Shown: positions 13,213 through 25,621 of the stretch, in pieces
How positions within the stretch are numbered: the stretch's first letter is position 1
Layout of the letters: each line of letters opens with the position of its first letter
Assembly: GCA_964036155.1 (NCBI GenBank)
Contig: OZ038422.1
Span: 33,999,201 to 34,063,200, forward strand
From: Diploscapter coronatus
Taxonomy: Eukaryota; Nematoda; Chromadorea; Rhabditida; Rhabditidae
DNA length: 64,000 nucleotides
Direction of reading: 5' to 3'
Translations under genes and position numbers: made by a program
The notes under the pieces: generated by a model
Databases searched by the model: none
What the model saw: only the letters and a program-made list of their open reading frames with translations
What the model was told of the DNA's origin: nothing

Positions 13213-13540
13213 ATTTTCGAAAAGTCCACTCTAAATCACAGACCACCAATTCGAAAGCTCATTCACTTTTTAGGAAATAGCTTTGAAAAGAACGGAAAGC
13301 TGGATAGAATTCCCAAATCTGTGATCAATGAACGAGGTGAAATCTTCAATAGGCCAAATGAAATCAATCGAATTTTTAAAAGTTCACCCAATTCACTAGA
13401 CACCAATTTCGAAATTTCATCTAGTTTTTTCTTCTTTAACAGCAACATTTCGCTTCGAAATCGGTGAACTTTTCAAATCTGTGATCAATGAACCGGGTAA
13501 ACCCTCCAATAGGACAAATGAAATCAATCGATACGACGAA
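13213..13540. repeat. Tandem duplication of about 160 bp
   Basis: Two consecutive diverged copies of one segment lie just upstream of tcer-1. Both contain CAAATCTGTGATCAATGAAC followed by CAAATGAAATCAATCGA (13314 and 13475); the earlier halves (TCACAGACCACCAATTCGAAA and TCACTAGACACCAATTTCGAAA) also correspond. It may carry duplicated promoter sites. Confidence 0.7.
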
Positions 13541-14157
13541 AATCTGTCAAAAATTGAAAAATAAAAACGAGGAGAGAAAGACGTTCGCGGAGAAGAGAAA
13601 GTGAGAAAAAGGGACATCTGCAAGTGACGCACAGAGTTGAGTGAATAGAGCGCCAATGCAAGTGTCGATTTTTCGTCCTTTTCAACTTCTCAATAAAATG
13701 AAAAAAATCGATCATTTTTATCGTGCAAAGAGCGAAATATTTATTGAAAGATTCGAGGGAAACATATTTCAAAAGGTCTCCAGCGTATACGAGAAAACCT
13801 CTAGGTAGGGCTTCCAAGCTGATATGGAAAGTTGATGTTCGTGGCAAATTTTTGTATACAGAGAGGTTAACTGGGATATCACGGCCTGTCAAAAGTCTTT
13901 AGCATGGTGCATTCGGTACATGCCACGCTAAGACACGCGAACGCATGTGTTAAAGAGTCGATTCATTGATTTTTTCGCTCAATTTCGTAGATAATATTAT
14001 TGTCTAATTAAACTATTATTTGCTATTTTGCTGCGATTATCGCCGGATTTGAGTGTGATCCAGGAATCCTGATTGTTAGAGCTAACAAAGGAGCGACATA
14101 TTTTTTCGGTTTAACTTATGCAAATAAAAATTTTCTAGCTTTGTTCCCAGACTAAAT
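13541..14157. other. Intergenic, upstream of tcer-1
   Basis: Non-coding sequence between the tcer-1 promoter duplication and the SINE at 14158. Nothing recognisable. Confidence 0.4.
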
Positions 14158-14396
14158 GGGGTCGACTACCCTCAGCCCGTAATGAGGCAGTCGACCTATT
14201 CTAGCCACACAGGACTAGTGGCCCGTCCCGAGGACAGACTGTTGTTGTGTGCAACAGTCGAAGGATTCTGGCTAATTTTTCGTGGCTTTATCCACTGCCA
14301 ACATTTCTTAAACCCTTTTGGTTTGAATCGAGTGAGGACACAAACTTGAGGCCATGCTCTAGACAGTAACACACAACCACTGCGCTAGATCACCAC
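14158..14396 (-). mobile_element. tRNA-derived SINE, copy 1
   Basis: On the minus strand the element begins with a tRNA-like head: A box TAGCGCAGTGG (14387-14377) and B box GATTCAAACC (14339-14330), spaced as in Pol III promoters. About 170 bp of unrelated body follow. A second copy with the same head and body lies at 20245-20484, so the unit is dispersed rather than a single tRNA pseudogene. Confidence 0.75.
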
Positions 14397-14482
14397 AATT
14401 GCAATCATTTTGAATAAAATTCGATATTACTTTTTAACTATTTATTTTTTTTAAACAAAATAAGATATATTGATCAAGTCAT

Positions 14483-17400
14483 TCAAATAAACCAAATGAA
14501 GAATATTGGGAAAAGCCTAATCAAGAAATGTACTTTTGTGTAGGAATTTTCATCTTTAAAAAAATCGTAGTAGTCGACATAATCAATATAGATGACTTTT
14601 CCTTTCCCAGATCCAGGTTCCTGCAATAAATAAGGACAATTCGGAAAGGTTTCTTATATTCCACGCCCATTTGTTTTTCTGCCTACATTTTTAAGAGTAG
14701 GGGAAAAGAAAAAAAGTGGGTAAACCAGACAAGTGGGTGTGGATAAGCCGAAAAGGAGGCCAATATAACATGGTTGATTATAGCACATAACTGAACTTCC
14801 TAATCATATTAATCTTTCGTGGTTCAACTATGACACGAACAAAATCACAAATTCTGCAGTTTTCTCAGTGCAATTCAAAGAATACGATAAATTTAATGAC
14901 TTACTGAAATCGCATATTCGGTTAAATTACCATCGTAATCGATCAGATTGGATGAATTTTCACAATTATTTGCATTATTTTGAATTTTTACCCCCATATG
15001 ATATTTCTCAGATAAGAAATGCAACTTGCTACACTGAAATTTTACCGTTATTGTGTAGTAATTCAGAATATTATCGCCTTTGAAGATATGGCCACTTGTG
15101 AACAAGGGAACTTAATTATCGATTTGTTTTCGAATTATGAAATGAGCAGTTACTTTCATCAGTTTATCATTTGACTTATTGATGGGATTTGTATTTTGTA
15201 CAACTAATGCATTGCTATAGTCGATTGTAAAAAACTTGACAGTCGCAGTGCCCTTCGCACAAGGGGGCGGTGCGAACAGCACGCTTCCCGCTCGCGTCGC
15301 GGCATGCATTGCGAATTCATTATTCAAACTGGATTTTCACTTTCATTTATTTTTTTCGACGCCTTCATCCGTAATTTTTATAATTATTCGGTAATTATCG
15401 ATAATTAGGGCATAATTACAGAATTTTGCTGAGAAGTTATGTCCAAGAAATCATTTTATCGAGAAAAACGATAAAAAGTCACGGAAAAACACGAAATAAA
15501 CAGAAAACTAAAACCTGTATCTGTAATTGTATTCTAATTATCACAATTTTGAAGAAGAAATTCAAAAATCTATTTAAAAAATAATTTTCAAAAAAATCAC
15601 TGCAAAATACGGGAAAAATAAGTGAAAAGTGGCTGTTCATTAAATCACCTACAGATAATTAGCTCTAATTATCGCTAATTATCGATGATTACCGAATAAT
15701 TATAAAAATTACGGATGAAGGCGTCGAAAAAAATAAATGAAAGTGAAAATCCAGTTTGAATAATGAATTCGCAATGCATGCCGCGACGCGAGCGGGAAAC
15801 GTGCTGTTCGCACCGCCCCCTTGTGCGAAGGGCACTGCGACTGTCAAGTTTTTTACAATCGACTATATTTCATTTTTTTCCAAGAGTTCCACTTTATAAA
15901 GCATTATGCATATTTTCATTGTCTATTTTGATTTTGTATGAATACTCTACATACAATTGCGCGATATTGCTTTAATGGATTAGAAAATAGCATATTTCCC
16001 AACATTTTCGTTGATATAGCAGAAACTCCAAGCAACTTGATTATTCTAATTTCTTACAATAATATCATTCAGAGATAATCTGTAATTTCCAGTGAATATA
16101 ATGCTGGGTGCTACTATTGTAATCTGTCGATCGATATCATGATCTTCAAGATTTCTGTATTCACTTCTTATGATCTGCAATTTCGAAATTACACGATTTT
16201 ACTTTGCTGTTGGATAATTGTTCACCGTTAAACTTGGCATAAAAAAATTCGTTAATTGACTATTATCACGAACATCGAAGGTGCTGTAATGTAAGCCTAA
16301 AAACTAATAGCCACGAATTATTACAGAACACTAACCATGTGGGTTGATAATCGCTACTAGATTAGAAAAGTTGAGTGTTGTCATATTAGTGTTCGAAATT
16401 TCAAGTCCACCAGAGATCAGTTCTAATGATGATATCTTTTTATGGATACTGAAATATGCTTTTTTAGAATAAATTATCACGAAAATGTACCTAGTTGGAT
16501 TGTAAATAGGTCTTAAATTGAAACCAAACTCGCAACTTTTTTTTTTGAAAATCGTCAGCCACAACCGCGGTTGCAGTTATTTATTTGCAAGTCTGATTAA
16601 GAATATTAGAAAAAGTTAAATGGTTGTTTTATAAGTGGTAATTTGGTAAAGTATTTTCATGTAATATCGTTGCAAACAGAATAGGATAGTTTGCGAGGAA
16701 ATTATTCGGCAATTTGCAAATATCGAGGATTCGGAGTCAGAGAGTCAAATGTCGGGGAGCTTTCTTGATATTTCCAAGAAAGCTCTTCGAGTCTCCGATA
16801 TTTCCAAATTGTCAATTATTCCTCCCGCATACTATTTCGCATGCAACAATGAAACATTGCAATATGTTTCCAATTTTCCGCTATAAGTTCTCTTTTTATA
16901 AACAAAATAATTCTTACGAGTCATCAACATCGCCACTTATTTTCAAATAGCCATACAAGATCTGACAATTATCAGGCAAGGTTATGTGAGTGAATACACC
17001 TAAGGAAAAAGTTGCGCTTTTCGGCATTGACGCCATACAATGAACTTCTGCAACTATTAAATCGAGGGTTATGAGACAATTTTAGCGTAAATATAAAATA
17101 TCTAAATGCATGCCCATTAAAGTTGGTATTTCTAATATTTTGCATATTTACACGTGATCAACGACCAATAGGACATGTGATAAATTACATAAAACAGTAT
17201 ATGACTTTGGTCAAATGAAGTGAAAGTTCATGTGTTGAAAAATAGTGAGAAAAGGCGAGAGGCAGAGGAAATTGCGTACCATTCTTTCCATTGTCCCTCG
17301 TTGACTCTTTCTCAATCCTCTAGCCTCCCTCTGAGCATAGTCGTGACGCGCATTTTTCGCAATACGCTTTTACACACGAACTGTCGCTTAATTTGACCGA

Positions 17401-19419
17401 TACAGTAGATGTAATCTTTAGAAAATTAATAAAACGATCTTTTAAATTTCACTTAAAATTTAAAACATATTTAGTTTATGTAAGTTCATTGAGGCAAATA
17501 TTGAATAACAAACTGACTTGAAGGCTTGCAAATTGGTGTTGCTATAATAAGTGCATGTTGCTGCACAAGATGAATAGAAGTAGTTTCTTCCAGACAAACT
17601 CTATTGTTGGAAATGACAATAGCGGAAACTTAATATTGATGAGAAATTGGGTGTTTATCAGACCTAGGGGGACGATCGTCAGAAACCTCGTTTGGTCTAC
17701 CTTTTATAGTTTATTTTCGTCCAACGAAAAGTACTCCCTAAGTCTGGGCCCGTACTAAAGTCCCCCCTCAGTTCAACTCAACTCTCGCAGCAAGTGCAGT
17801 TCAATTCAACTAGTTGGAGCGAGAATTGAAGCGAATTTGTCGTGAACTTTTAAGAAAGATGGAGCGAACTTGTTATGAGTAGAGAGCGCAAGCTACGCCC
17901 ACTTCTTGCGGACAAAGTCAAGGAAGACAACTTTGCTAAAATTGTTGTGAATAAAAAATGGAAGAAAAATCATGAATTGTTGTGAGCGAAGGTGAAAAAT
18001 AATGGAAAGTTCACCGAAACTAGAGAATGTAGAAAGTGAGAGAGCAAACTCACGACAAGGTAGACCGCACCTTTTCCATGTGAGGTGCAGTCTACTCTGT
18101 CATGAACTTTCTCTCTCATTTTTTATACTCACTAGTTGCGACGAACTTTTCGACAGCTCACTTCAAGACAAGTTCATTCCAACTCGCTGAATGCAATTTT
18201 GCCTCAAATTCGCTTCCTCTTTTGATACAGTTCACGACAACTCAATTAAATATTTGATTAGGCATTTAATTATCAATATTTTACATCAAATTGTAGCCGA
18301 TATCCTTGGCTATAAGATTCATATCAATTTTTACGGATCTTTAAAAATTTTCTTTGTACTTTTTAAAGTTGATGTGAGCATATGTCTTTTCAGAGTTCAT
18401 AACAAGTTACGTGAAAAGTTCACTCCTTCTTTGACTTGTTATGAGGGGACTTTAGTACGGGCCCTGATGTTTATGATTAAAGAAACTCACAACGTTCATT
18501 GGGCTTAGGCATTGGAACTATTAATTTTCTAAGATCGAGTGAAGCGTTATTCCTATTTCCGGCTATCGATAACAACGGTCGAGATGCTACAAATGCTGTA
18601 TGAATACATGCGTAAATTAAACTATATTTATATCGTCATTTTTAATTATGCGAAGAATGGTCGAATTTAATCTTATATCATTTTTAAATAGGCGTAGTTA
18701 TTTTTTTATGTAAATGACGGATATATTTACTTAAATTCAATTAACTACTATCTATACTATATTAAATTTAATATTTTGTAAAAGTATTACGATCAAAAGT
18801 CTCGTTTATTCCCAATGGCAAGTGAATTAATTCCAAGCTGCGGAGAAAACTGAATGTCGTAAGATTTGTATATCCTATCTATAAATAAATTTATATCAAA
18901 ATTAAAATATCTCTTCAATAAATTATTCGTTTGGGTGACACTAACATTCCCGTCTTAAGTACCCTATATACAGCTAAATCAGTTGATACATAATTTCTTG
19001 AAAATCATCGAAATAATCGAAGATTTGTCAATGCAATAAAAATTATAAACATTAAACATTCCATTATTGTGCCGCCATAAATGCGGTCGAATAAAAAATA
19101 ATTAAATAACCCTCGACTGCAATGAAAATGGAATAATTAACGATTAAACTTACAACCACGTAACCATAAACCTTCCTAATCGACGAAAGTTTTTTCTCAA
19201 GCCACTAAAATTTGATATGATGGAAATTATATAACAAGATTTTCTTACTTCTTCAGATACCTTTTTTGTCGTAATGTGAGTGACTTCAAGGGCACCAAAT
19301 ATTTCTGTGCAACCATCCTTTATGCCTAGAAATTCATCCAGGCTAGTTACTTGGCATGATTCAGTCGAAGCTGTGTATATATGATAGGAAATGGTCGAAA
19401 TCAATAGGAGTATGTTCAT
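14483..19419 (-). CDS. Secreted Receptor-L-domain (irld-like) protein, middle exons unresolved
   Basis: Nematode-type insulin/EGF-receptor L-domain protein, probably secreted or surface-anchored. Exon 1 (19419-19249) encodes a signal peptide and ESCQVTSLDEFLGI..GCTEIFGALEV, a typical L-domain opening; exon 2 is 19204-19154 (KLSSIRKVYGYVV). Further supported exons: 18586-18491 (SIAGNRNNASLDLRKL), 16535-16491, 16448-16336 (LELISGGLEISNTNMTTLNF), 16296-16226, 16174-16058, 15033-14905 and last exon 14620-14483, ending in a hydrophobic tail (FLIRLFPIFFIWFI) that could be a GPI signal. Phases match within the runs 19419-19154 and 16535-16058 and between the last two exons. The joins 19154 to 18586, 18491 to 16535 and 16058 to 15033 need exons I could not fix. 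Three DNA elements lie in its introns, so it may be decaying. Confidence 0.6.
15218..15865. mobile_element. Foldback/MITE D with long inverted arms and TA duplication
   Basis: Arms of about 200 bp are near-perfect inverted repeats. The left arm begins TAGTCGATTGTAAAAAACTT and the mirror image ends at 15865; the inner parts pair through GCGACGCGAGCGGG and the TAATTATCGATAATTA-rich region. TA flanks both ends (15216-15217 and 15866-15867), as for Tc1/mariner-type insertions. No transposase is visible. Confidence 0.8.
16669..16847. mobile_element. MITE E
   Basis: Imperfect inverted arms of about 80 bp: GTTGCAAACAGAATAGGATA at the left and its diverged mirror ending ATACTATTTCGCATGCAAC at the right, around a central hairpin of GAGCTTTCTTG / CAAGAAAGCTC. 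It lies in a large intron of the L-domain gene. Confidence 0.6.
17746..18464. mobile_element. Foldback-type DNA element, 719 bp
   Basis: Perfect 20-bp terminal inverted repeats GGGCCCGTACTAAAGTCCCC at both ends. The interior is rich in scattered AGTTCA/TGAACT and ACAAGTT motifs in both orientations and has no transposase. It lies in the large intron of the L-domain gene. Confidence 0.75.
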
Positions 19420-20244
19420 AGCTGCATTTACAAGTAGAAGAAGTGAAAATCTTCTAAAACCCTAAACTCCTTCGAGATTAATTGCAAGGGAAATAATTAT
19501 AGCGTAGATTGATGCATGTAATTACAGACTGGCAGGGTGAAAAGCGCCATAATTTCAATGTAAATTTTCACATTTCTTGTGCAGAATAGGGTCTTGTGAT
19601 TGACCAGAATCAACTTTGAATACACAACTCTCCATCTCGAATGATCTAGCCATTTATACAAAGACTAGCAAAGCAAAGTAGCCTTGATGACAGACAATTC
19701 ATAGAAATAAACTATGATTACTCGAAAAATTGTATCTTGACTTGAACTCGATAAGCCCGAAACAGGATCAAACAAACTCACAAATGAAATCATCTCGAAT
19801 CTCACATTAACTCTCACAAACCATTAATTCCATCACACCTCACACACGCCAATTCGTGTACGCCTTTATTCAAAATAGCATGCAACAAAATATTGTAAAT
19901 GATAAAAAAAATTCTATGATGATTGTGCAGAAAAGATACGAATAAAATAAATCAAGTTGAACCAGATACAGGAGTAATTGTATTAGCATTGTGGCACATG
20001 ACGAATTTCCAGAGACGTTTCAGACCTTCCCAGACAATTCTACGATTTCTTTTATTTATCATAAAGAACGAAAATGGAATGATAAGTATGATCGAGTAGT
20101 CGATTGTCGAGGATATAGTAAATTGGAAATATTTGTCCCCAAGTCTCGCCAATTCGGGTACGAATCTTATTTGATTCGAATAATTTAAAACCTTTTTACT
20201 AGTTCAGAAAAACTAATTTCCTAGCGTTGTACTCATTAGGTGAG

Positions 20245-20484
20245 GGTCGGCTACCCCCAGTCCGTAATGGGACAGACTGTCTATCCTGGCCACACAGGAC
20301 TAGTGGGTTCGGCTCGGGGACCGACTGTTGTTGTGTACAACAGCCGAGGGATTTTTAGGCAAATTTTTCGTGGTTTTATCCACTACCAACGTTTCTTAAC
20401 CCCCTTGGTTTGGGTCGAGATGAGGGCGGACTTGGGACCATGCTCTAGGCATTAACACATAACCACTGCACTACACCGCTCCCT
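20245..20484 (-). mobile_element. tRNA-derived SINE, copy 2
   Basis: Same family as 14158-14396, in the same orientation. A box TAGTGCAGTGG (20473-20463) is well kept and the B box (CGACCCAAACC, 20417-20407) is degenerate. The body is alignable by eye through CACACAGGACTAGTGG, TTGTTGTGT, TTTTTCGTGG and TTATCCACT. Confidence 0.75.
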
Positions 20485-20525
20485 AAAAACCATCGAAAAA
20501 CAAATTGGAATTTTTGCAAAAATAA

Positions 20526-20621
20526 CGCTTCGAGACAGTTTCGATCTGTCGTCCTCATGATGCTTGTTGCAACGCACTTGTATCTAACAGTCATGCGCGC
20601 TGCCTACTGCGCCATCGAAGC
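20526..20621 (-). tRNA. tRNA (anticodon GTT, Asn-like) with a 23-nt intron
   Basis: A full cloverleaf folds on the minus strand. Acceptor GCTTCGA pairs with TCGAAGC (7 bp), D stem is GCGC/GCGC, anticodon stem CATGA/TCATG, anticodon loop CTGTTAA, variable loop AGGAC, T stem GACAG/CTGTC with loop ATCGAAA, discriminator G. The mature length is 73 once 23 bases (20584-20562) are removed directly 3' of position 37, the usual place for tRNA introns. A T5 run (Pol III terminator) starts five bases after the discriminator. The A box is TGGCGCAGTAGG and the B box GATCGAAAC. The T-loop begins with A instead of T54, so it may be a diverged or tRNA-derived copy. The GTT reading depends on the intron boundary. 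Confidence 0.6.
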
Positions 20622-22222
20622 TTTGATTTGTGCAAGTAAATGGGGGTTGATTTCGCAAGAATGAATCTCTACATTATCAGTTGCAGATATTTTCTGAACC
20701 CGGTATAAAGCATGATCGAAATCGGCTAATGATCAGAATGTAGGCAAATTAGTCTATTAAAACTAGCTTGTTTTCCGACGGAGTCTCTTCACTCAAATTA
20801 ACACTTTGTAGGTGGTAGTAGTTTCAGTTACAATTAGTCCGGATTTTCGGATATCCACAAGGTGATTTTAACGGGATAATTGGTGTACGTAGACTGTATT
20901 CTAATACCAGTAATGTATGAATTTTATCTTACAAGACAAGATGCTACACTTTGATGTCAGCTATCTTCGAACAGAATGAATAAAAGCAATGTTTTTATTG
21001 AGCATTCGACAAATTAGACAAATTTCGGAATGCATTTGAGTTGACAAAGTAAAATGAATAAATCAATTCAAGTAAAAAAAAACTAAGTAGTCGTGAGCTA
21101 CATAAACTTTGCCTATGCATATAGAACTTCTTTTCACATTTTACCATCATTTCAGATCAGTCTGTTGGCCTGTGATGAGAAAATATGTCCGAGTGCAGTT
21201 GCTTCGGACCATGAGGTGTAACTTTAATAACTTTGACTAATTTTTTATTAGTCGATGATGTAGTAGTGTTGTTCTTCTAAAATTGTCCCTTTTTCTTTTA
21301 CATTCACATGTACATAAACTACCTTGATCAATCCTCTCACTAAGAAAAACAGAGGAATTATTTGGAGACATGGTCCATTTAGGGAAATAAAGACACCAAT
21401 ACTCTGAAAGCTTTTTTAATGTTTTCTTGGTAGAAAATTGAATTTATTCTAGTGTGGATCCATTTCTTATGTTAGAAAAGTATACTGCTCAAGATCTATT
21501 CAGAAAACAATTCCTAATTTTACAGTTGCTCTTTCTAAGCACATAACGCGAAAGGGGTATTTTGGTTTCTTCAAGCACGATTAGTCGAGTTCTATTCTCA
21601 AAAATTCAAAGTAGCATCCATGCGCTTCTCATCCATACAAAATTATCATCTTTTATGTAAATAATGGTAAGGTTAAAGGATTCACTATTTAGAACGCTCC
21701 TTAGGATTTCTCAGCACATATTTTCAAGATATATGTTGGTAAAAAAGGCCTTTTCATTTCTTTTGGTAGTTAATATGAAAATTTATTATTAATTATTTTT
21801 ACTTGTATATAATCTATCATTTTGCTTAACAAAGGTAAATGATCGATCCAAGGACATCTATCTAAAATATTCTAGTAAGTTCTCTCAAGCTTTTAACTTT
21901 GAAGCTATGAAACTAGTTAATTTATGTTATGACTTCTACAACGGGATAAAATAGCTTAGGAATTATAAATTTCATTAAAATTGTTTTTGAATAAGTCATT
22001 TCGTACTCTCTAACTAATCTCTGCATTTAAACCAGAGATTGGTTATAAATATAAGCGAATGTGTGATTTGATGTATTAACCAAGTTTGAGAAATCAATTA
22101 TTTACAGATTCCTCCTCTTAATAGACTCATTGCATATGGAGGAATTATTACAGCGAAAACATAATCGATTTTGCACAGGATAGTTAAAATATCAAAATTA
22201 AAAGATTAGGAGAACATCCTAC
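20622..22222. other. Putative large intron of the receptor gene
   Basis: Contains AT-rich sequence; exons of the last receptor transmembrane region must lie here or near 20190 but I could not place them with phase. Confidence 0.3.
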
Positions 22223-23821
22223 CTTCAAATTCCTGTTTCCAAGTATTCCAAACAAAGCAAGAAAGACCGTATAGTTGGACAATAATGAAAACATTTACTA
22301 TCACTTCGCATAAAATCTAAACGTTATGCATATTAATTGTTAATATCATATGGTGCAATATTGACTGGGCTAACTTACATACGCCATTAGGTATCGATTT
22401 AAGCGTCGTTCAGAATTTCTTGCACTTTGACTCAGATTTCCATACGAATTAAAACGCCGCTTTAGATAAATAAACGCGGTAATGCTAATTATCGTCTGAG
22501 CACAACTTGCTAGGGTCGGAACTATCATAGAGTAAACACTCTAAAAAATTGTCTAGATAATTGGCATTAATAATTTTTATTCCGATAATATTCATTTAAC
22601 TTACAGCCCATTTGTAAAAAGCCATTACATATAATCGTATATCACCAATATCAACAATTCGATAAGTGTTCAACCACTTAATTGCAAAACAAATTAGGTC
22701 GGGGATACAGCCAAAAATAATATGAAGTCCGACCAATATCCAAAATATAATGGCAAATAGCTTAGTTATTTTTTCGTTACGGTGACTAAATTGAATCATT
22801 TTGTATCAAAGCTGACATATGCATGTGGAAGAATTTCTAACAGTGAAAATGCTCTAGCTCTATATATCGTAACTGCAGTCGAAACGAATATTATGGCCAT
22901 CGTTAACCATGTATCTTGAAGCATAACAAGTAAATCATCCAATAATACCTAAAATTCCATTTGTCAGCTGTCAATGCAAAATTTTAACTATGTTAGATTT
23001 AAGTCAACTTAATATATCAAATAAATTTAAAATAAAATGATATTTTATAGTTATTTGGAAATTTGAGACAGAAAAGTAGATATTATGACGAAATAATGTA
23101 TGAAAAACTACAACGATATGATCCATACTATTTCACAAAATGTCGATTTTTTCTGTAGCAACGCAAATGATATTTTAAAAGATTCACTTAAACTGTAGAT
23201 AGATATTGATTGATACACGTGGCTAAAATTTTAAATTATCTTACCACGAATGCGTTACCATCTTGGCAGCACACGTGCAAAATTAGATCATAGATAGTAA
23301 ACAAAGCCTAAAGTATTATCCTGCTTTAATGCATATATTGCATTATAAAATAATAATAGTATAAAACTTACATTTATCAACGAGCAGATAAAAAGGAATA
23401 TATTTAGAATGAGTAAGATGGCTATTAATTTTTCGAATTGTGAAAAATTTGCACGTTTTCGAAATAACCGACACATCATAAATATATCGATAGAAATCGG
23501 AATTAATGCGATGCTATAGAAAATGACCTGGATTTGATACCCTATAGATGAATTTATTTTTTGAAGATAACAGCGATATAAAATTATTTAACTAACTTGT
23601 ATCAAATTTATATTCATAAAGTAGGAAAGTTTTCCACATAATGATGAGTTTGTAAAGTAATGAATCTGATGCTGAGAATTCTAAAATAGTAAATCGTTAC
23701 CGAGGTTTATAAGAAAAAAAACAATACAGAATAGTATTTAAGAATAGGTAAACTGAAAAATTAATTCACCTTCACAAAAGTCATAATCCGTTGTATTAGG
23801 CGTAGGTTCAGGGCACTCCAT

Positions 23822-25621
23822 TCGATTCTGCGAATTATTTCTCTAATGATAATAATAAATCGGTAGAATAATAGTTTGAGAAAAATGATCCCAATACAGT
23901 ACGGTTTAGAAAAGGTAGCGCTTTCGAAACAAAAATGGGAAAACTTGAAATGGATCGAGTAACAGTGCAAGACGTTGCTTAGGCAATTAGCTTTGTATTT
24001 ATAGGGCTCGCCTAACCTATAATTTAGTGTAATTTCAGTTTCAGCACTCCAATTATGCCCGTCCCATATCTTGAGAAACTTTGTTAAATTTTTATATAAA
24101 ATTTGCAGAAAGTGAGAGATTAGAAAATTGATTTCTCAGATGATTAAAAATTGTGCCTGCGTTAAGATTTGTTTACCAGTTCAGAAAATTAATTAGGTCA
24201 TATGCTGAAATTGTGCATAACTCATCATCAGGGTTATTTGAGGTGCAGTTGATTTTCGTTGGGATGCGATGCGGGCAGTGTGGAATTTTTGGAAAAGCTT
24301 GCGGTGTGTCATCTTACTACATCGTCAACATTCCTGCCCATTATGTGAATTTTAAAACAGTAATTCCATGCACAAAGTAGTTTTGTCATTGTCTATGAGA
24401 TATGTATCAAGGTCTCTATGAGTTCTTTACAACTAGGAAGAATATCGTGATACGGTATGATACCGGTAATCTGTGAACATCGAAGTCTGATCATTTTCTA
24501 ACATTTCCGTGTTCATCATAAACATGCATAATTGTCGCTCTAATGATGACTTCGAATTTGTCACGATACGGGCATTCGAACTTAAATTATGAATCTGTCA
24601 TTGTAATGGCTGGTTACACAAGTCTGGGACTTATGATAAAATTTTAAGAATCGATAATCATAATCTATGTGTACGAATAAATTTGCCTGAGAATGATTAT
24701 TTTGATGAATTTTTGGATTCTTGAAAAATAGTGCATGGTTTTAGAAAACCTTAAGATCAGAAACCATATCAAAACTACAGATTCACGTTTTTGAAAATAT
24801 CAATGCAAGGGTTGACAATTAACGCGATTCTTGTAATGCAGAGAGTTGTTGGCTACGTAGCATTTTTCTCACAAATATACAATAGACGTTTATAACTGAA
24901 ATCACTCCTCATCGATTTGTTACAGGTTTGGGTATTTATTAGATTCTTAAAAACTTTGACTTATGTATTCAAATTTTAGCAGTAAAGTACTTATATAGAA
25001 AATTTAAATAATCTTTTCGTGTAAATCATGTTTGATAATTTTATTAATTAAAATTTTTCGGTATGTACTCACATGAAAAGTATGAGTTTTCTGCATGTTT
25101 TAGCTCTGAATATACAGGTTTATGGTTTCCAAATTTATGGCTTATGGTTTTCAAGGCTTAAGGGCTTATGAAATCCAACTAGTCAATAAAACCTCTGCCA
25201 CTCTTTTCTGTTCATTGAAACCCCTTTTCACGTGGAACTCATTTTAAGGACACTATTATGCGAATTTTATGAGTTATAAAATAACGGAAACGTTTATTCG
25301 TCTTTATTCACTAGTGATAGTATTGACACCTCAGTGTTATTAGTCTTAGAATATTGATTTTTAAAAGTTTTATATAGTTGCTGAAGTTTATTTATTTTTG
25401 AAGCCGTCCCTATCGTGGAAAGGGCGAGACCGACAGTTAAAACAAATAGACCGGGTTTTAACGGCAAAAGCTAGGATTTTACCAGTTCAACTTTAAGAGG
25501 TGAACTTTGACGTGATTTTTACCTAAATATATATTTCAAATTTATTCTACTATTTTTTCTACTCTTATTCGTTTATCATAAACTTTAATTAATGGACGAT
25601 TTAAAGTAATTTAAATAAAAC
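23822..25621. other. Intergenic, no gene seen
   Basis: Intergenic between the receptor start and the Ost-alpha-type gene. Short open frames exist on both strands, but none has recognisable protein content or a splice context. A GTTTATGG/GCTTATGG-type short repeat lies near 25120-25165. Confidence 0.4.

Larger units (their letters stand above)
19952..23821 (-). pseudogene. 7TM chemoreceptor-like gene with a one-base frame break
   Basis: Nematode serpentine receptor of a class I cannot name. Exons: 23821-23770 (start MECPEPTPNTTDYDFCE, with an NTT glycosylation site), 23680-23597, 23541-23372, 23307-23245, 22948-22605, 22540-22379, 22316-22223, and a last exon ending at 19952 (..FSFFMINKRNRRIVWEGLKRLW..). 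Phases agree from exon 1 to 22223 except inside exon 22948-22605. That exon is 344 nt and reads into TGA at an A4 run (22799-22802) while the rest continues in the next frame with clear membrane segments (FAIIFWILVGLHIIFG). One base is therefore missing relative to a complete reading frame: recent pseudogenisation or an assembly error. Exons between 22223 and about 20190 are unresolved; that gap contains a SINE and a tRNA gene. Confidence 0.6.

Noticed and set aside
23761..23970. Minus frame with hydrophobic residues as the receptor N-terminus
   Set aside because: Begins with TTG; a different frame of the same exon gives an ATG start with MECPEPTPNTTDYDFCE and correct phase to the next exon.
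24153..24380. 75-codon plus frame with several cysteines
   Set aside because: No splice context, no recognisable domain.
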